64,000 nucleotides of DNA, taken from positions 97,559-161,558 of the forward strand of contig JAZRWI010000070.1 of NCBI GenBank assembly GCA_045599645.1, given 5' to 3'. Origin of the DNA: RUG334 sp045599645 (GTDB taxonomy: Bacteria; Muiribacteriota; Ozemobacteria; Ozemobacterales; Ozemobacteraceae). Positions 16,516-23,596 of the stretch are shown in pieces. Both the position numbers and the translations under genes were made by a program. Within the stretch, counting starts at the first letter, position 1. Each line of letters starts with the position of its first letter. The notes beneath the pieces were generated by a model. It made no database searches. It saw only the letters and a list, made by a program, of their open reading frames with translations, and was not told the origin of the DNA.

Positions 16516-17769
16516 ATGGCTGATAATCACGAAATAAATACCGATCAATTAAAAAAAGAAGTTAAAGAAGAGCTTCTGAAGCGCGAAATAATGATGGGGC
16601 TTCAGGAAGACGAAATAGACCTTTTTGAGCTTCTTGCTGTTCTTAAAAAGTATTGGAAGCTTATTGTCGTATTCCCGGTAATTGTTGCAATTCTTGTTGC
16701 TGGTTATTCTTTGCTGATGCCAAATTACTACAAGGCTCAGGGAACTATATTCGTTCATTCTTCTTCTGGCGGAAGTGGTATGCTTGCAAGCCTTATGGGC
16801 AGCTTGCCTATAGGCGGTCTTATGGGCGGCCTCGGTGGCGGTGGCGGAGCTAATTACCTTACCTGCTTCCTTCAGAGCGCTACCATGAGCGATTATATTA
16901 TCAAGACCTTTGGCATTGCTACAAATCCTGCTATTATTGGCGATAAGCAGCCTGATCCTGATGAACCTATCATTTATGATGATATTCTGAAAATGATGGA
17001 AAAGATTGTATCAGTAGATAACGATGCAAAGACTGGTCTTATCACAATCTCTGCTGAAACAATGAATGCTACTACTTCTGCTGAAATAGTAGCTGCATAC
17101 ATTGACAGACTTGGCAAATTCTCCATGGGTCCCCAGAAGGAAAAGAGAATATTCATTGAAAAGCAGCTTGCATTAGTTGGCAAAGAACTTGAAGTTACTG
17201 AAAATGAATACAAAAATTTCCAGGATAAATATAAGATGTTTGCCCTTGATAAGCAGACAGCAGCAGCTATTGATAAGATGGCTCTTCTTGAAACCCAGAG
17301 GGTAACATCAAATATTTCACTTGAAATGCAGCAGAGACTTCTCAAAGCTTCTGGCAACGTATCAGAGCTTGTAAAGATGGAAGCCCAGAAGGTTGCAGAA
17401 GAAGCTAAGACTGAAGCAATCAAGAAAGAAATCGGTGAAATGGAAAAGGAACTGGCTACTTTGCCAGATGTTTCCATGGAATTTTTGAGACTTCAGAGAA
17501 ATCTCAAGGTTAAAGAAAAGGTTTATGCTGTTCTTGTTGAACAGTATGAAATGGCTAAGATTACTGAAGCTGAAGAAGGCAGCCAGTTTGAAGTTATTGA
17601 CCAGCCTAGGATTCCAGAAAGAAAATCTAAGCCCAAGAGAGCTATTATGGTTATCTTAGCTGGCTTGAGTGCAGGTGTTCTTGCTGTATTTGGCGCATTC
17701 CTCATGGAATTTCTGAAACGCCGCAAGGAACAGGAAGCCAAGGAAGCTGCTAAGAACGCTGCAGCCTGA
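16516..17769 (+). CDS. Wzz/chain-length-determinant-type polysaccharide co-polymerase
   Basis: 417 aa. An N-terminal Wzz domain with DLFELLAVLKKYWK and a first membrane helix at about 49-68, a Gly-rich loop (LMGGLGGGGG), a long coiled-coil periplasmic region, a GNVR-like block (LRLQRNLKVKEKVYAVLVEQYEMA), a proline-rich PRIPERKSKPKR motif and a second helix at about 377-395. This is the standard polysaccharide co-polymerase layout. It controls chain length of exported or surface glycans at the inner membrane. There is no tyrosine-kinase tail. It starts 2 nt after the KOW-like gene, hence shares its transcript. This is the only hint that the upstream cassette may serve surface polysaccharide. 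Confidence 0.85.
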   Translation: MADNHEINTDQLKKEVKEELLKREIMMGLQEDEIDLFELLAVLKKYWKLIVVFPVIVAILVAGYSLLMPNYYKAQGTIFVHSSSGGSGMLASLMGSLPIGGLMGGLGGGGGANYLTCFLQSATMSDYIIKTFGIATNPAIIGDKQPDPDEPIIYDDILKMMEKIVSVDNDAKTGLITISAETMNATTSAEIVAAYIDRLGKFSMGPQKEKRIFIEKQLALVGKELEVTENEYKNFQDKYKMFALDKQTAAAIDKMALLETQRVTSNISLEMQQRLLKASGNVSELVKMEAQKVAEEAKTEAIKKEIGEMEKELATLPDVSMEFLRLQRNLKVKEKVYAVLVEQYEMAKITEAEEGSQFEVIDQPRIPERKSKPKRAIMVILAGLSAGVLAVFGAFLMEFLKRRKEQEAKEAAKNAAA

Positions 17770-17799
17770 TAATCAGCTTTTAAGTAACATAGTTGCTTT

Positions 17800-19455
17800 A
17801 TGACAATATTTGAGTGGGTTCGTTATAGACTTTCAAAGATTTATCAAATCTCTGAAGATGCAACGAAACCCACTCAAATGCTTTTAGAAATAGGTGCACC
17901 AAAGGATTTTTGCAACATATTTGGTAACCTTAAAGATATAGAATACCCTCTGAAAGACGCGTATGACGGTAAGGTTCCTGATCTTGAAGCCCGGTCAAGG
18001 ACCTCGAAAAGGGTTAAAGGGCAATTTTATACACCAGAAAGCCTGGCTGAAAAGATGGTGGTTCAGACCATTAGTGATGATGGCTTTGATAATTCCGGAA
18101 ACACTATTCTTGATCCGGCCTGTGGTGATGGCAGTTTCCTATTAGCTGCTTCAAATTATCTCTCATTAGATAATATTTATGGCTATGATATAGATCCTTA
18201 TGCTTTGCTTGTCTGCTTTGTAAGAATAGTCACAATTTATCCGGGTAAAGGCTGGCCAAAGCTTGAAATGAGAGATTTTTTGCTCAACAGGCCATTGAAA
18301 AAGTTTTCTGTTATTGTTGGAAATCCGCCTTATAAGGTAAATCTTGATGAAGCCTATAAGTCTAAATTACATCATATTTATTCAACAACAGAAGGGGAAC
18401 TTGATTTATATACCTTTTTCTTTGAAGCAAGTATTTCATGCCTTAAAACAGATGGAGTTCTCTCCATGGTTACTTCGCATACATGGCTTGTAAATCATCA
18501 ATGTAAGAAAATCAGGGAATTCATTTTTAATAAAGAAGTATTAAGTATTTCCATGCTTCCACCTAGATTCTTTAATTTTGCTCCAGGGGTTTTAGGGGTT
18601 GTTACGACTGTAAAGAACAAGGATGCTATAAAAGACTATTCTGTAGATATTTTTACTGATTATTCAGAAAAAAATGGTTGGGCAACAGAGTTTAATACAA
18701 CATCTGAAAAGCTTAAACAAGGAATAGGGCTCAGAGATGCTATGATTCCTGAGGAGTTAAGCGGTATATTTTCAGATATGGAGGCTTCAGGCATATTACT
18801 AGGTGATATTTGCAAAATAGGGGTTGGTATTCAGGAGTCTGCAAATAAATCTGGCGCTTCCTCAAAATTTGTGTTTGATGAACCAAAGGATGAATCCTTT
18901 AAACCAGTCTTGAGGGGCAGGGAAATAGAAGCATTTAAAATTAACTGGGAAAATAAGTATATTCAATTCGGTCCGCATTTGGCTTATGCAGGCGATGAGA
19001 ATGTATATATGAATCCAAAAATATTGTATCAGAATATACGTAATGAAAAGCTGAAAACAAGATTAGTAGCTACGTTAGATAAAAAAGGATATTATTTTAA
19101 AAATTCATTATCATTTATTGTTTCAAAAGATAGACGATTTAGCCTGGAATTTTTAACCGGCTTATTCAATTCAACACTGATTAATGCCTGGTTTGCCGGC
19201 AAGAATCATAGTTTTCATGTAACAGTTACTCAGGTCAGACAAATTCCTTTGCCGAGATATAACAAATCAAAATTTCAAAAGGTAGAGAAGTTAGTCGTTG
19301 CTCTTCTGAAGAATGATAAGAATACCAAGGATTGGCAGGCAACTTTTGATAAGCTAAATATAGCAGTCTTAGAATGCTATTTGAATAAGCCATCTGAACC
19401 AAAACAGATATTATCTGACTTAGACAGCTTTATGACCAGAGCTGCAGCATTATGA
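17800..19455 (+). CDS. orphan N6-adenine DNA methyltransferase (Eco57I/TaqI-like)
   Basis: 551 aa. GQFYTP (near 74), SAM motif I DPACGDGSF (near 105) and catalytic motif IV NPPY (near 175) define an N6-adenine methylase. The C-terminal 200 residues (PVLRGREIEAF, IVSKDRRFSLEFLTGLFNSTLINAWF) match the target-recognition half of TaqI-class enzymes. It could act alone or as the modification half of a type IIG-like system, but no nuclease domain or neighbouring endonuclease is seen. By my count it uses CAA for Gln in 8 of 14 cases, while the adjacent Wzz-type gene uses CAG in 17 of 18, which suggests horizontal transfer. No good ribosome binding site is visible. A run of 17 T follows the stop codon. 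Confidence 0.87.
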   Translation: MTIFEWVRYRLSKIYQISEDATKPTQMLLEIGAPKDFCNIFGNLKDIEYPLKDAYDGKVPDLEARSRTSKRVKGQFYTPESLAEKMVVQTISDDGFDNSGNTILDPACGDGSFLLAASNYLSLDNIYGYDIDPYALLVCFVRIVTIYPGKGWPKLEMRDFLLNRPLKKFSVIVGNPPYKVNLDEAYKSKLHHIYSTTEGELDLYTFFFEASISCLKTDGVLSMVTSHTWLVNHQCKKIREFIFNKEVLSISMLPPRFFNFAPGVLGVVTTVKNKDAIKDYSVDIFTDYSEKNGWATEFNTTSEKLKQGIGLRDAMIPEELSGIFSDMEASGILLGDICKIGVGIQESANKSGASSKFVFDEPKDESFKPVLRGREIEAFKINWENKYIQFGPHLAYAGDENVYMNPKILYQNIRNEKLKTRLVATLDKKGYYFKNSLSFIVSKDRRFSLEFLTGLFNSTLINAWFAGKNHSFHVTVTQVRQIPLPRYNKSKFQKVEKLVVALLKNDKNTKDWQATFDKLNIAVLECYLNKPSEPKQILSDLDSFMTRAAAL

Positions 19456-19472
19456 TTTTTTTTTTTTTTTTT
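19456..19472 (+). repeat. homopolymer of 17 T directly after a stop codon
   Basis: Seventeen consecutive T follow the TGA of the methyltransferase gene. It has no preceding hairpin, so it is not a standard terminator. It may be slippage-prone or partly an assembly artefact. Confidence 0.85.
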
Positions 19473-19624
19473 GAGTTTACTTCCCGCCAACAATTAATAA
19501 TGAATTAGACTTCAGCTGTGAATGCGGTCTTGCGGCCGATGAATGATTCTGCTTCGTTTATGAATGAGGCTATCGCCTATTTGGTAGATACTTGGCTCTC
19601 TTTTACTTACAAGCAACATTTCTC

Positions 19625-19713
19625 AGCCGGGAGCCGATGGCCGACGGCTGTCAGCGGCTGTTTTCTCTCGGCCAATAGCTGGCAGTCAGAAGCTAAAAGC
19701 TGTAAGCTGGAAA
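19625..19713 (+). repeat. degenerate heptad element (GCCGATGGC...CTCTCGGCC family), copy 1
   Basis: Period-7 series such as AGCCGGG, AGCCGAT, GGCCGAC, then AGCGGCTGTTTTCTCTCGGCC, then AATAGCT, AGAAGCT, AAAAGCT, GTAAGCT. A related copy lies at 35972-36043 and a shorter inverted one at 20519-20557. The region 19473-19747 has no credible gene. The only open frame (19518-19751) runs through this repeat. Confidence 0.6.
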
Positions 19714-19747
19714 GCAGAAATCTTCTATACATGTTTGGAGCTGAAGT

Positions 19748-19959
19748 GTGATTCTATAGCCCACATTCGTCACAGCTTCGCTGTGCCACCTTCTCCCTGA
19801 AGGAAGAAGGCCTCGCAGGGGCGGGCTATAGCTACGAGCAGTGCATAATTACCACCCGATAATGAAGAAGGCCTCGCAGGGGCGGGCTATAGCTACGAGC
19901 AGTGCATAATTACCACCCGATAATGAAGAAGGCCTCGCAGGGGCGGGCTATAGAATCAC
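19748..19959. mobile_element. 212-bp segment bounded by a perfect 15-bp inverted repeat
   Basis: GTGATTCTATAGCCC (19748-19762) and its exact reverse complement GGGCTATAGAATCAC (19945-19959) enclose the compensated hairpin (19766-19793) and a 61-bp tandem repeat. No coding capacity. The sequence from the right terminus onward (TATAGAATCACCC, TATACATC) recurs at about 36045-36075, next to a related heptad element. It may be a non-autonomous element or a large cruciform. Mobility is inferred. Confidence 0.5.
19803..19952 (+). repeat. 61-bp tandem repeat, about 2.5 copies
   Basis: Units start GAAGAAGGCCTCGCAGGGGC at 19803, 19864 and 19925, so the period is exactly 61. The third copy is cut where the right inverted repeat begins. 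The unit includes GGGCTATAG, sharing sequence with that inverted repeat. Confidence 0.9.
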
Positions 19960-19987
19960 CCTTATACATCCACTGCTATAGAACATA

Positions 19988-20060
19988 TCCTGCTTTCAAG
20001 CTTTGAGCTTCTGGTTTCCAAGCTTCGAGCTTTCTGACTTTCAAGCTTCAGGCTAACTAG
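19988..20060 (-). repeat. decayed GCnnGAA-like heptad tract
   Basis: Minus-strand phrases such as GCTTGAAAG, GCTCGAAGC and CTGAAGC recall the GCnnGAA arrays but with irregular 7-9 bp spacing. It probably is an eroded array. Nothing else is recognised from 19960 to 20076. Confidence 0.45.
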
Positions 20061-20076
20061 CTTTCTAATTATTTTC

Positions 20077-20105
20077 TTGAAAGAGGGGCGGGGTTGTGAT
20101 AATCT
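20077..20105 (+). promoter_or_regulatory. putative promoter for the FmdB-type gene
   Basis: TTGAAA at 20077-20082, 17 bp, TAATCT at 20100-20105. The transcript would start near 20112 and immediately enter the palindrome at 20119-20134. Confidence 0.45.
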
Positions 20106-20118
20106 TGTGATACTTAAA

Positions 20119-20141
20119 CAGCCATTAATGGCTGAATTTTT
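20119..20141 (+). terminator. hairpin plus T-run in the FmdB leader (terminator or attenuator)
   Basis: A perfect 16-bp palindrome CAGCCATTAATGGCTG (20119-20134) is followed by AATTTTTTA. It has the form of an intrinsic terminator and sits between the candidate promoter and the FmdB gene. It could stop read-through from the repeat region or attenuate the gene. Confidence 0.5.
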
Positions 20142-20170
20142 TATGCAATGTTGCTAGGAGGAAAGGTAAA

Positions 20171-20482
20171 ATGCCTACCTACAGTTATCGGTGTACCAAG
20201 TGTGAAAAGGTTTTTGATGCCTTTCATTCAATGAGTTGCACAGATCCGCAATATTGCCCTGACTGTGGTGCCGTTGGCACTAAGCTCTTATCTGCTAGCT
20301 CGGTAATATTTAAAGGTTCTGGTTTCTATTCAACTGACTATCGTGATTCAGGCTATCTTGAAGCTAAAAAGAAAGACAATAATGAAGCTTCAAAGCCGGC
20401 TCCATCAACAGATACAAAAGCTTCAAAGCCAGCTGAAACTAAGCCAGCCGAAACCACGAAAGCTTCAACCCCTAAGAAGTGA
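20171..20482 (+). CDS. FmdB-family zinc ribbon protein
   Basis: 103 aa. Residues 1-50 are a typical FmdB/putative regulatory zinc ribbon: MPTYSYRCTKCEKVFD, then CTDPQYCPDCG, with CxxC pairs at both ends, and a GSGFYSTDY block that is standard in the family. The C-terminal third is a low-complexity Lys/Ala/Pro/Thr tail. The family is widespread and of uncertain role (some members are implicated as regulators). AGGAGG precedes the ATG. It stands alone between repeat regions, with a terminator downstream. Confidence 0.9.
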   Translation: MPTYSYRCTKCEKVFDAFHSMSCTDPQYCPDCGAVGTKLLSASSVIFKGSGFYSTDYRDSGYLEAKKKDNNEASKPAPSTDTKASKPAETKPAETTKASTPKK

Positions 20483-20518
20483 TACCTTCTATACTAAGGC
20501 GAGTGTAAAAATACGCTT

Positions 20519-20557
20519 TTGGCTGTTAGCTATTGGCTATTGGCCGAGAGAGCCGCT
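20519..20557 (-). repeat. inverted partial copy of the CTCTCGGCC heptad element
   Basis: Read on the minus strand: AGCGGCTCTCTCGGCC, then AATAGCC, AATAGCT, AACAGCC. This corresponds to the core of the elements at 19625-19713 and 35972-36043. Confidence 0.55.
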
Positions 20558-20563
20558 ACGAAG

Positions 20564-20707
20564 AGACTGTCTGAATACTCGATTTTATGCATTCAAAACA
20601 AGTTTCTTCTAAAATCGAAACCCTCCCTACCCTCCCTTAAAAAGGGAGGTTTTTAGGAATCTACTGTACATCGGGATTTTTACAAATTTCTAGTTTTCAG
20701 ACAGCCT
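20564..20707. mobile_element. MITE-like element with 12-bp terminal inverted repeats
   Basis: The left end AGACTGTCTGAA (20564-20575) and right end TTCAGACAGCCT (20696-20707) are reverse complements at 11 of 12 positions. The 144-bp interior is non-coding and holds a further inverted pair (GATTTTA near 20581, TAAAATC near 20610) and an intrinsic terminator. No clear target-site duplication was found. It lies between two convergent genes. Confidence 0.5.
20631..20654 (+). terminator. intrinsic terminator downstream of the FmdB-type gene
   Basis: Stem CCTCCCTT (20631-20638), loop AAA, stem AAGGGAGG (20642-20649), then TTTTT. Confidence 0.7.
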
Positions 20708-20725
20708 CCGAAAGGGGGTAATTTT

Positions 20726-21880
20726 TCAGTTTTCATATAAAGCTTTTATGTTGTTGACCAGGTTGTCGACTGAATATCTGGCTGCAACTTCTTTTCTTAG
20801 TGCAGGCGAATAGCTGCTTTTTTGCGGGTTAACCAGTATTTCTGATAATTTTTTTGTGAATGCTTCGGGTTCAGATGGAAGCAGATAGCCTAATTTGCCG
20901 GTTTGAAGAACTTCAGAAACTCCGCCGACATTTGTTGCTGCAACAGGGCATCCTGAGGCAAGCGCTTCAATAATCACAACAGGTGTTCCTTCGTTTTTTG
21001 AGCATAAAACAAGTAAATCTAAGTCGGAATATACGTTTTCAATATCCCTTACATTCCCGAAAAAATGAACATTGTTGTTCAATTCTAAGTCTGAAACCTG
21101 CTGTTTAAGCTTGCTTTCTAATTCCCCAGAGCCAAGAATAGCCAGATGAAGATTGCTGCGGTTTTTGCAGAGTTCTTTCATTGAATTTATAAGTATTTGG
21201 TGGTTCTTGACAGGAACAAGTCTTGCAACAATACCAATAATAATATCCTTTCCCTTAAAACCGGCATTGTTACGCCAGTTGCCAGATTTCCGCTTTGTAG
21301 ACATATTTTTTGATAAATCCAAACCTAAGGGAACTACTTTAATTTTGTTTGGGTCTTTTATGTGTAATATCTGATTCAGCTCAGCACGTAATCCTGGAGT
21401 AAGCGCTATCAGGTTAGTTGAAAAACGTGCGAAAATACGTTCTATGGCTATAATTAGCGTGGTAAAAACCTTAGGAAAATATCCACTGAATACATGGCCA
21501 TGATAAGTATGATAAATTCTGCGAACGCCGCAGAGGAGGGCTGCAAATCTTCCCAAAACACCGGCCTTTGCAGTATGAGTATGAACTATATCAGGCTTGA
21601 AGGTTTTGATTTCACGAAAAATTCTCATAAAAGCCTTAAGGTCATCTAATGGTGAAATTGCTCTGCCCATGCATTCAATGATTTTCAGGTCTATATTTTT
21701 TTCTTGGGCAAGGTCATACATATTGCCTTCGTGCCGGCCTGGCTGACCACTTATCAGAACTGTTTCATAGCCGAATCGCCGTAGGCCGTCGGACAGGTTT
21801 ACCACATGCTTTGACGGGCCGCCTACGTTCATTCTGCTGATGATTCTTAATACTTTGATTTTGGAAAAATTTTCGTTCAT
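20726..21880 (-). CDS. GT4-family glycosyltransferase
   Basis: 384 aa using the ATG at 21880. An in-frame TTG 33 nt upstream is less likely. GT-B fold. The N-terminal half has NVGGPSKHVVNLSDGLRRFG and DIVHTHTAKAGVLGRFAA. The C-terminal half has the donor-binding EX7E region (CSKNEGTPVVIIEALASG) and ATNVGGVSEVL. Such enzymes transfer a sugar from a nucleotide donor, usually in cell-surface glycan or glycolipid synthesis. The acceptor cannot be told from sequence. It is transcribed divergently from the HIT gene across about 90 bp and is followed by the MITE-like element. Confidence 0.88.
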   Translation of the reverse strand: MNENFSKIKVLRIISRMNVGGPSKHVVNLSDGLRRFGYETVLISGQPGRHEGNMYDLAQEKNIDLKIIECMGRAISPLDDLKAFMRIFREIKTFKPDIVHTHTAKAGVLGRFAALLCGVRRIYHTYHGHVFSGYFPKVFTTLIIAIERIFARFSTNLIALTPGLRAELNQILHIKDPNKIKVVPLGLDLSKNMSTKRKSGNWRNNAGFKGKDIIIGIVARLVPVKNHQILINSMKELCKNRSNLHLAILGSGELESKLKQQVSDLELNNNVHFFGNVRDIENVYSDLDLLVLCSKNEGTPVVIIEALASGCPVAATNVGGVSEVLQTGKLGYLLPSEPEAFTKKLSEILVNPQKSSYSPALRKEVAARYSVDNLVNNIKALYEN

Positions 21881-21970
21881 AATTTTTGCTACAAAATAAA
21901 CGCTTCCTTGCAACAGGTCAAGGTTTTTGTTAGTATAGAGAGTATAATAAATGTAAAGACAGGTATAAAA

Positions 21971-22471
21971 ATGAGCTTTGACAGATATTTGTTTATTCCA
22001 AATAAAATGGGCTATATTAAGGGAAGCAATCGTCCTAAGGTTGATTGTATTCTTTGTTCTGTCTGTGATAATGACCCCAAGGTAGATAATCTTGTATTAT
22101 GGAAAAATGAGTTAGTCGCTGCTTCCATAAATCTTTATCCGTATACTTCAGGACATACTTTGATTTTCCCGGTCCGACATGTAACAGAAACAAATCAGCT
22201 TACAGATGAAGAGGTTTTACTGATTCATAAGCTGCAGGTTTTTACCATAGAAGCTCTAAAAAAGCTTTATAATCCGGCAGGCTTTAATATCGGTTATAAT
22301 ATTGGACAAGCTTCCGGGGCCAGTATAAGCCATATTCATCAGCATATTGTTCCAAGGTATCCAAGAGAGCTTGGTTTTGTTGATATTATATCTGGGACAA
22401 AGATTCTGATAGAAGATCCTCAGGTTACCTTAGAAAAATTGAGAAATGCCTTTAAAGACTTCAAAATTTAA
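21971..22471 (+). CDS. HIT-family nucleotide hydrolase/transferase (Ap4A phosphorylase-like)
   Basis: 166 aa from the ATG at 21971. A TTG reading upstream extends into the divergent promoter region and lacks a ribosome binding site. The HIT triad region HIHQHIVPR is preceded by YTSGHTLIFPVRHV and GYNIGQASGASISH, and a CxxC (CILCSVC) lies near the N-terminus. This subgroup acts on dinucleoside polyphosphates or AMP conjugates via a nucleotidyl-histidine. The sequence is close in length to bacterial HIT proteins of about 160 aa. TATAAT at 21943-21948 could be its -10 box. Confidence 0.87.
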   Translation: MSFDRYLFIPNKMGYIKGSNRPKVDCILCSVCDNDPKVDNLVLWKNELVAASINLYPYTSGHTLIFPVRHVTETNQLTDEEVLLIHKLQVFTIEALKKLYNPAGFNIGYNIGQASGASISHIHQHIVPRYPRELGFVDIISGTKILIEDPQVTLEKLRNAFKDFKI

Positions 22472-22515
22472 GGCTTTGCGTATATAATATATGTAATTAA
22501 AAATTAGGAGCTAAT

Positions 22516-23175
22516 ATGAAAAGCAATATTATCGGAATTATAGCAGCAGGTCTGTTGGTTTCCGGTGTTTGTTATGCAGATTTCCCAGAAGAAGATTTAA
22601 GAATTCTTGGCTACAGTGATAGAGTTGTTGAGGCTATTGATCAGGATTTTGGTCTGATTTGTCATACTGAAGAAGATTTGCCTACAGCCAATGATGAAAT
22701 CAGCGAAGTTGATTCAACAGTAGAACAGCTAAAGGAACTGGGTGTTTCACGTTCAATTACACCTGCAAATGTTGATCGTTCAGCCGAAATAAAGGCTAAG
22801 AATGAAGCAATCTGGAACGATATTAACTCAAAGCTTGAAAAATCTGAAGGCGTTGTCGTTAGCGAAGAAGTTAAGCAATATATTAAGAATAGTATTGCAA
22901 AGGTTCTTGTTGATAACGGTTACAACATTGTTCAGCTAGATATTATTCCTTTGGCAGAAGGTAGCACTAAGAATGCTGTCAGGGCATTAGTAAGAGTCGT
23001 TAAGCCAATGAAGAGCGGCAGTTATGAAGAAGTTCAGGCCCGTCTTGCCCACATTAAAGACTTATGCTTGGACGCCGCTACAATAAATGGTGACTGTATG
23101 CTTTCAGAAATGACTACCTTTATTGCTGAAAACCCAAAGAATAATTATTATTACGAAAAGACTATTCTGAAATAA
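22516..23175 (+). CDS. secreted protein of unknown function
   Basis: 219 aa with a cleavable signal peptide (about 1-21, ending VCYA). The mature part is acidic at first (FPEEDLRIL, EEDLPTANDEISEVD) and continues with helical, Lys/Glu-rich segments. No family recognised. TAGGAG lies 8 nt before the ATG, and a TATAAT-like box is near 22485. It is 2 nt upstream of a small membrane-protein gene, so they are probably co-transcribed. Confidence 0.65.
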   Translation: MKSNIIGIIAAGLLVSGVCYADFPEEDLRILGYSDRVVEAIDQDFGLICHTEEDLPTANDEISEVDSTVEQLKELGVSRSITPANVDRSAEIKAKNEAIWNDINSKLEKSEGVVVSEEVKQYIKNSIAKVLVDNGYNIVQLDIIPLAEGSTKNAVRALVRVVKPMKSGSYEEVQARLAHIKDLCLDAATINGDCMLSEMTTFIAENPKNNYYYEKTILK

Positions 23176-23177
23176 TC

Positions 23178-23576
23178 ATGAACTTACTTGAAAATTCCAG
23201 CAGCTTTGGAAAATTTATGGCCTATGCTATTGTTTGCACATTGATTGTTGCATTCGGTGCCATAGGCTCTGTTCTTGCTGGGAATTTTGGAGAGCAGTAT
23301 TCTTTGTTAGGCTTGTTCCTAGGGTCTTCTCTTGGGGCTTTTATTGCTGTTTATGAATCTACAGTAATAGGCTGTATTGTGGGAATGCTTATAGGAGCTT
23401 TGATTTCACCTGTTCTGTATCATTTTATTGATTTTGAAACAGCCTACCTTGCTGTCTTTATTAGCTCTTTAATAGGCGCAATATTAGGCGAACCGATAGC
23501 TTCCTTCTGGCATGAAAGTGATTACACTGAAGATAAGCCAGAAGATGAAGACGATTTCAATGATAAAAACAATTAG
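23178..23576 (+). CDS. small membrane protein with acidic tail
   Basis: 132 aa. Four hydrophobic segments fill residues 12-112, rich in Gly/Ala/Ile (GLFLGSSLGAFIAVY, GCIVGMLIGALISPV), reminiscent of glycine-zipper membrane proteins. The C-terminal 20 residues are strongly acidic (DYTEDKPEDEDDFND). Not assigned to a family. It is tightly linked to the secreted-protein gene upstream (2 nt) and lies 20 nt before the zinc-ribbon TPR gene. Confidence 0.6.
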   Translation: MNLLENSSSFGKFMAYAIVCTLIVAFGAIGSVLAGNFGEQYSLLGLFLGSSLGAFIAVYESTVIGCIVGMLIGALISPVLYHFIDFETAYLAVFISSLIGAILGEPIASFWHESDYTEDKPEDEDDFNDKNN

Positions 23577-23596
23577 AAAGTAGGCCTGTTTTATAT

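Noticed and set aside
19456..19472. T-run as terminator of the methyltransferase gene
   Set aside because: There is no stem-loop directly before it, so it does not meet the form of an intrinsic terminator.
19518..19751. 77-codon open frame
   Set aside because: No ribosome binding site, composition follows the heptad element, and no recognisable domain.
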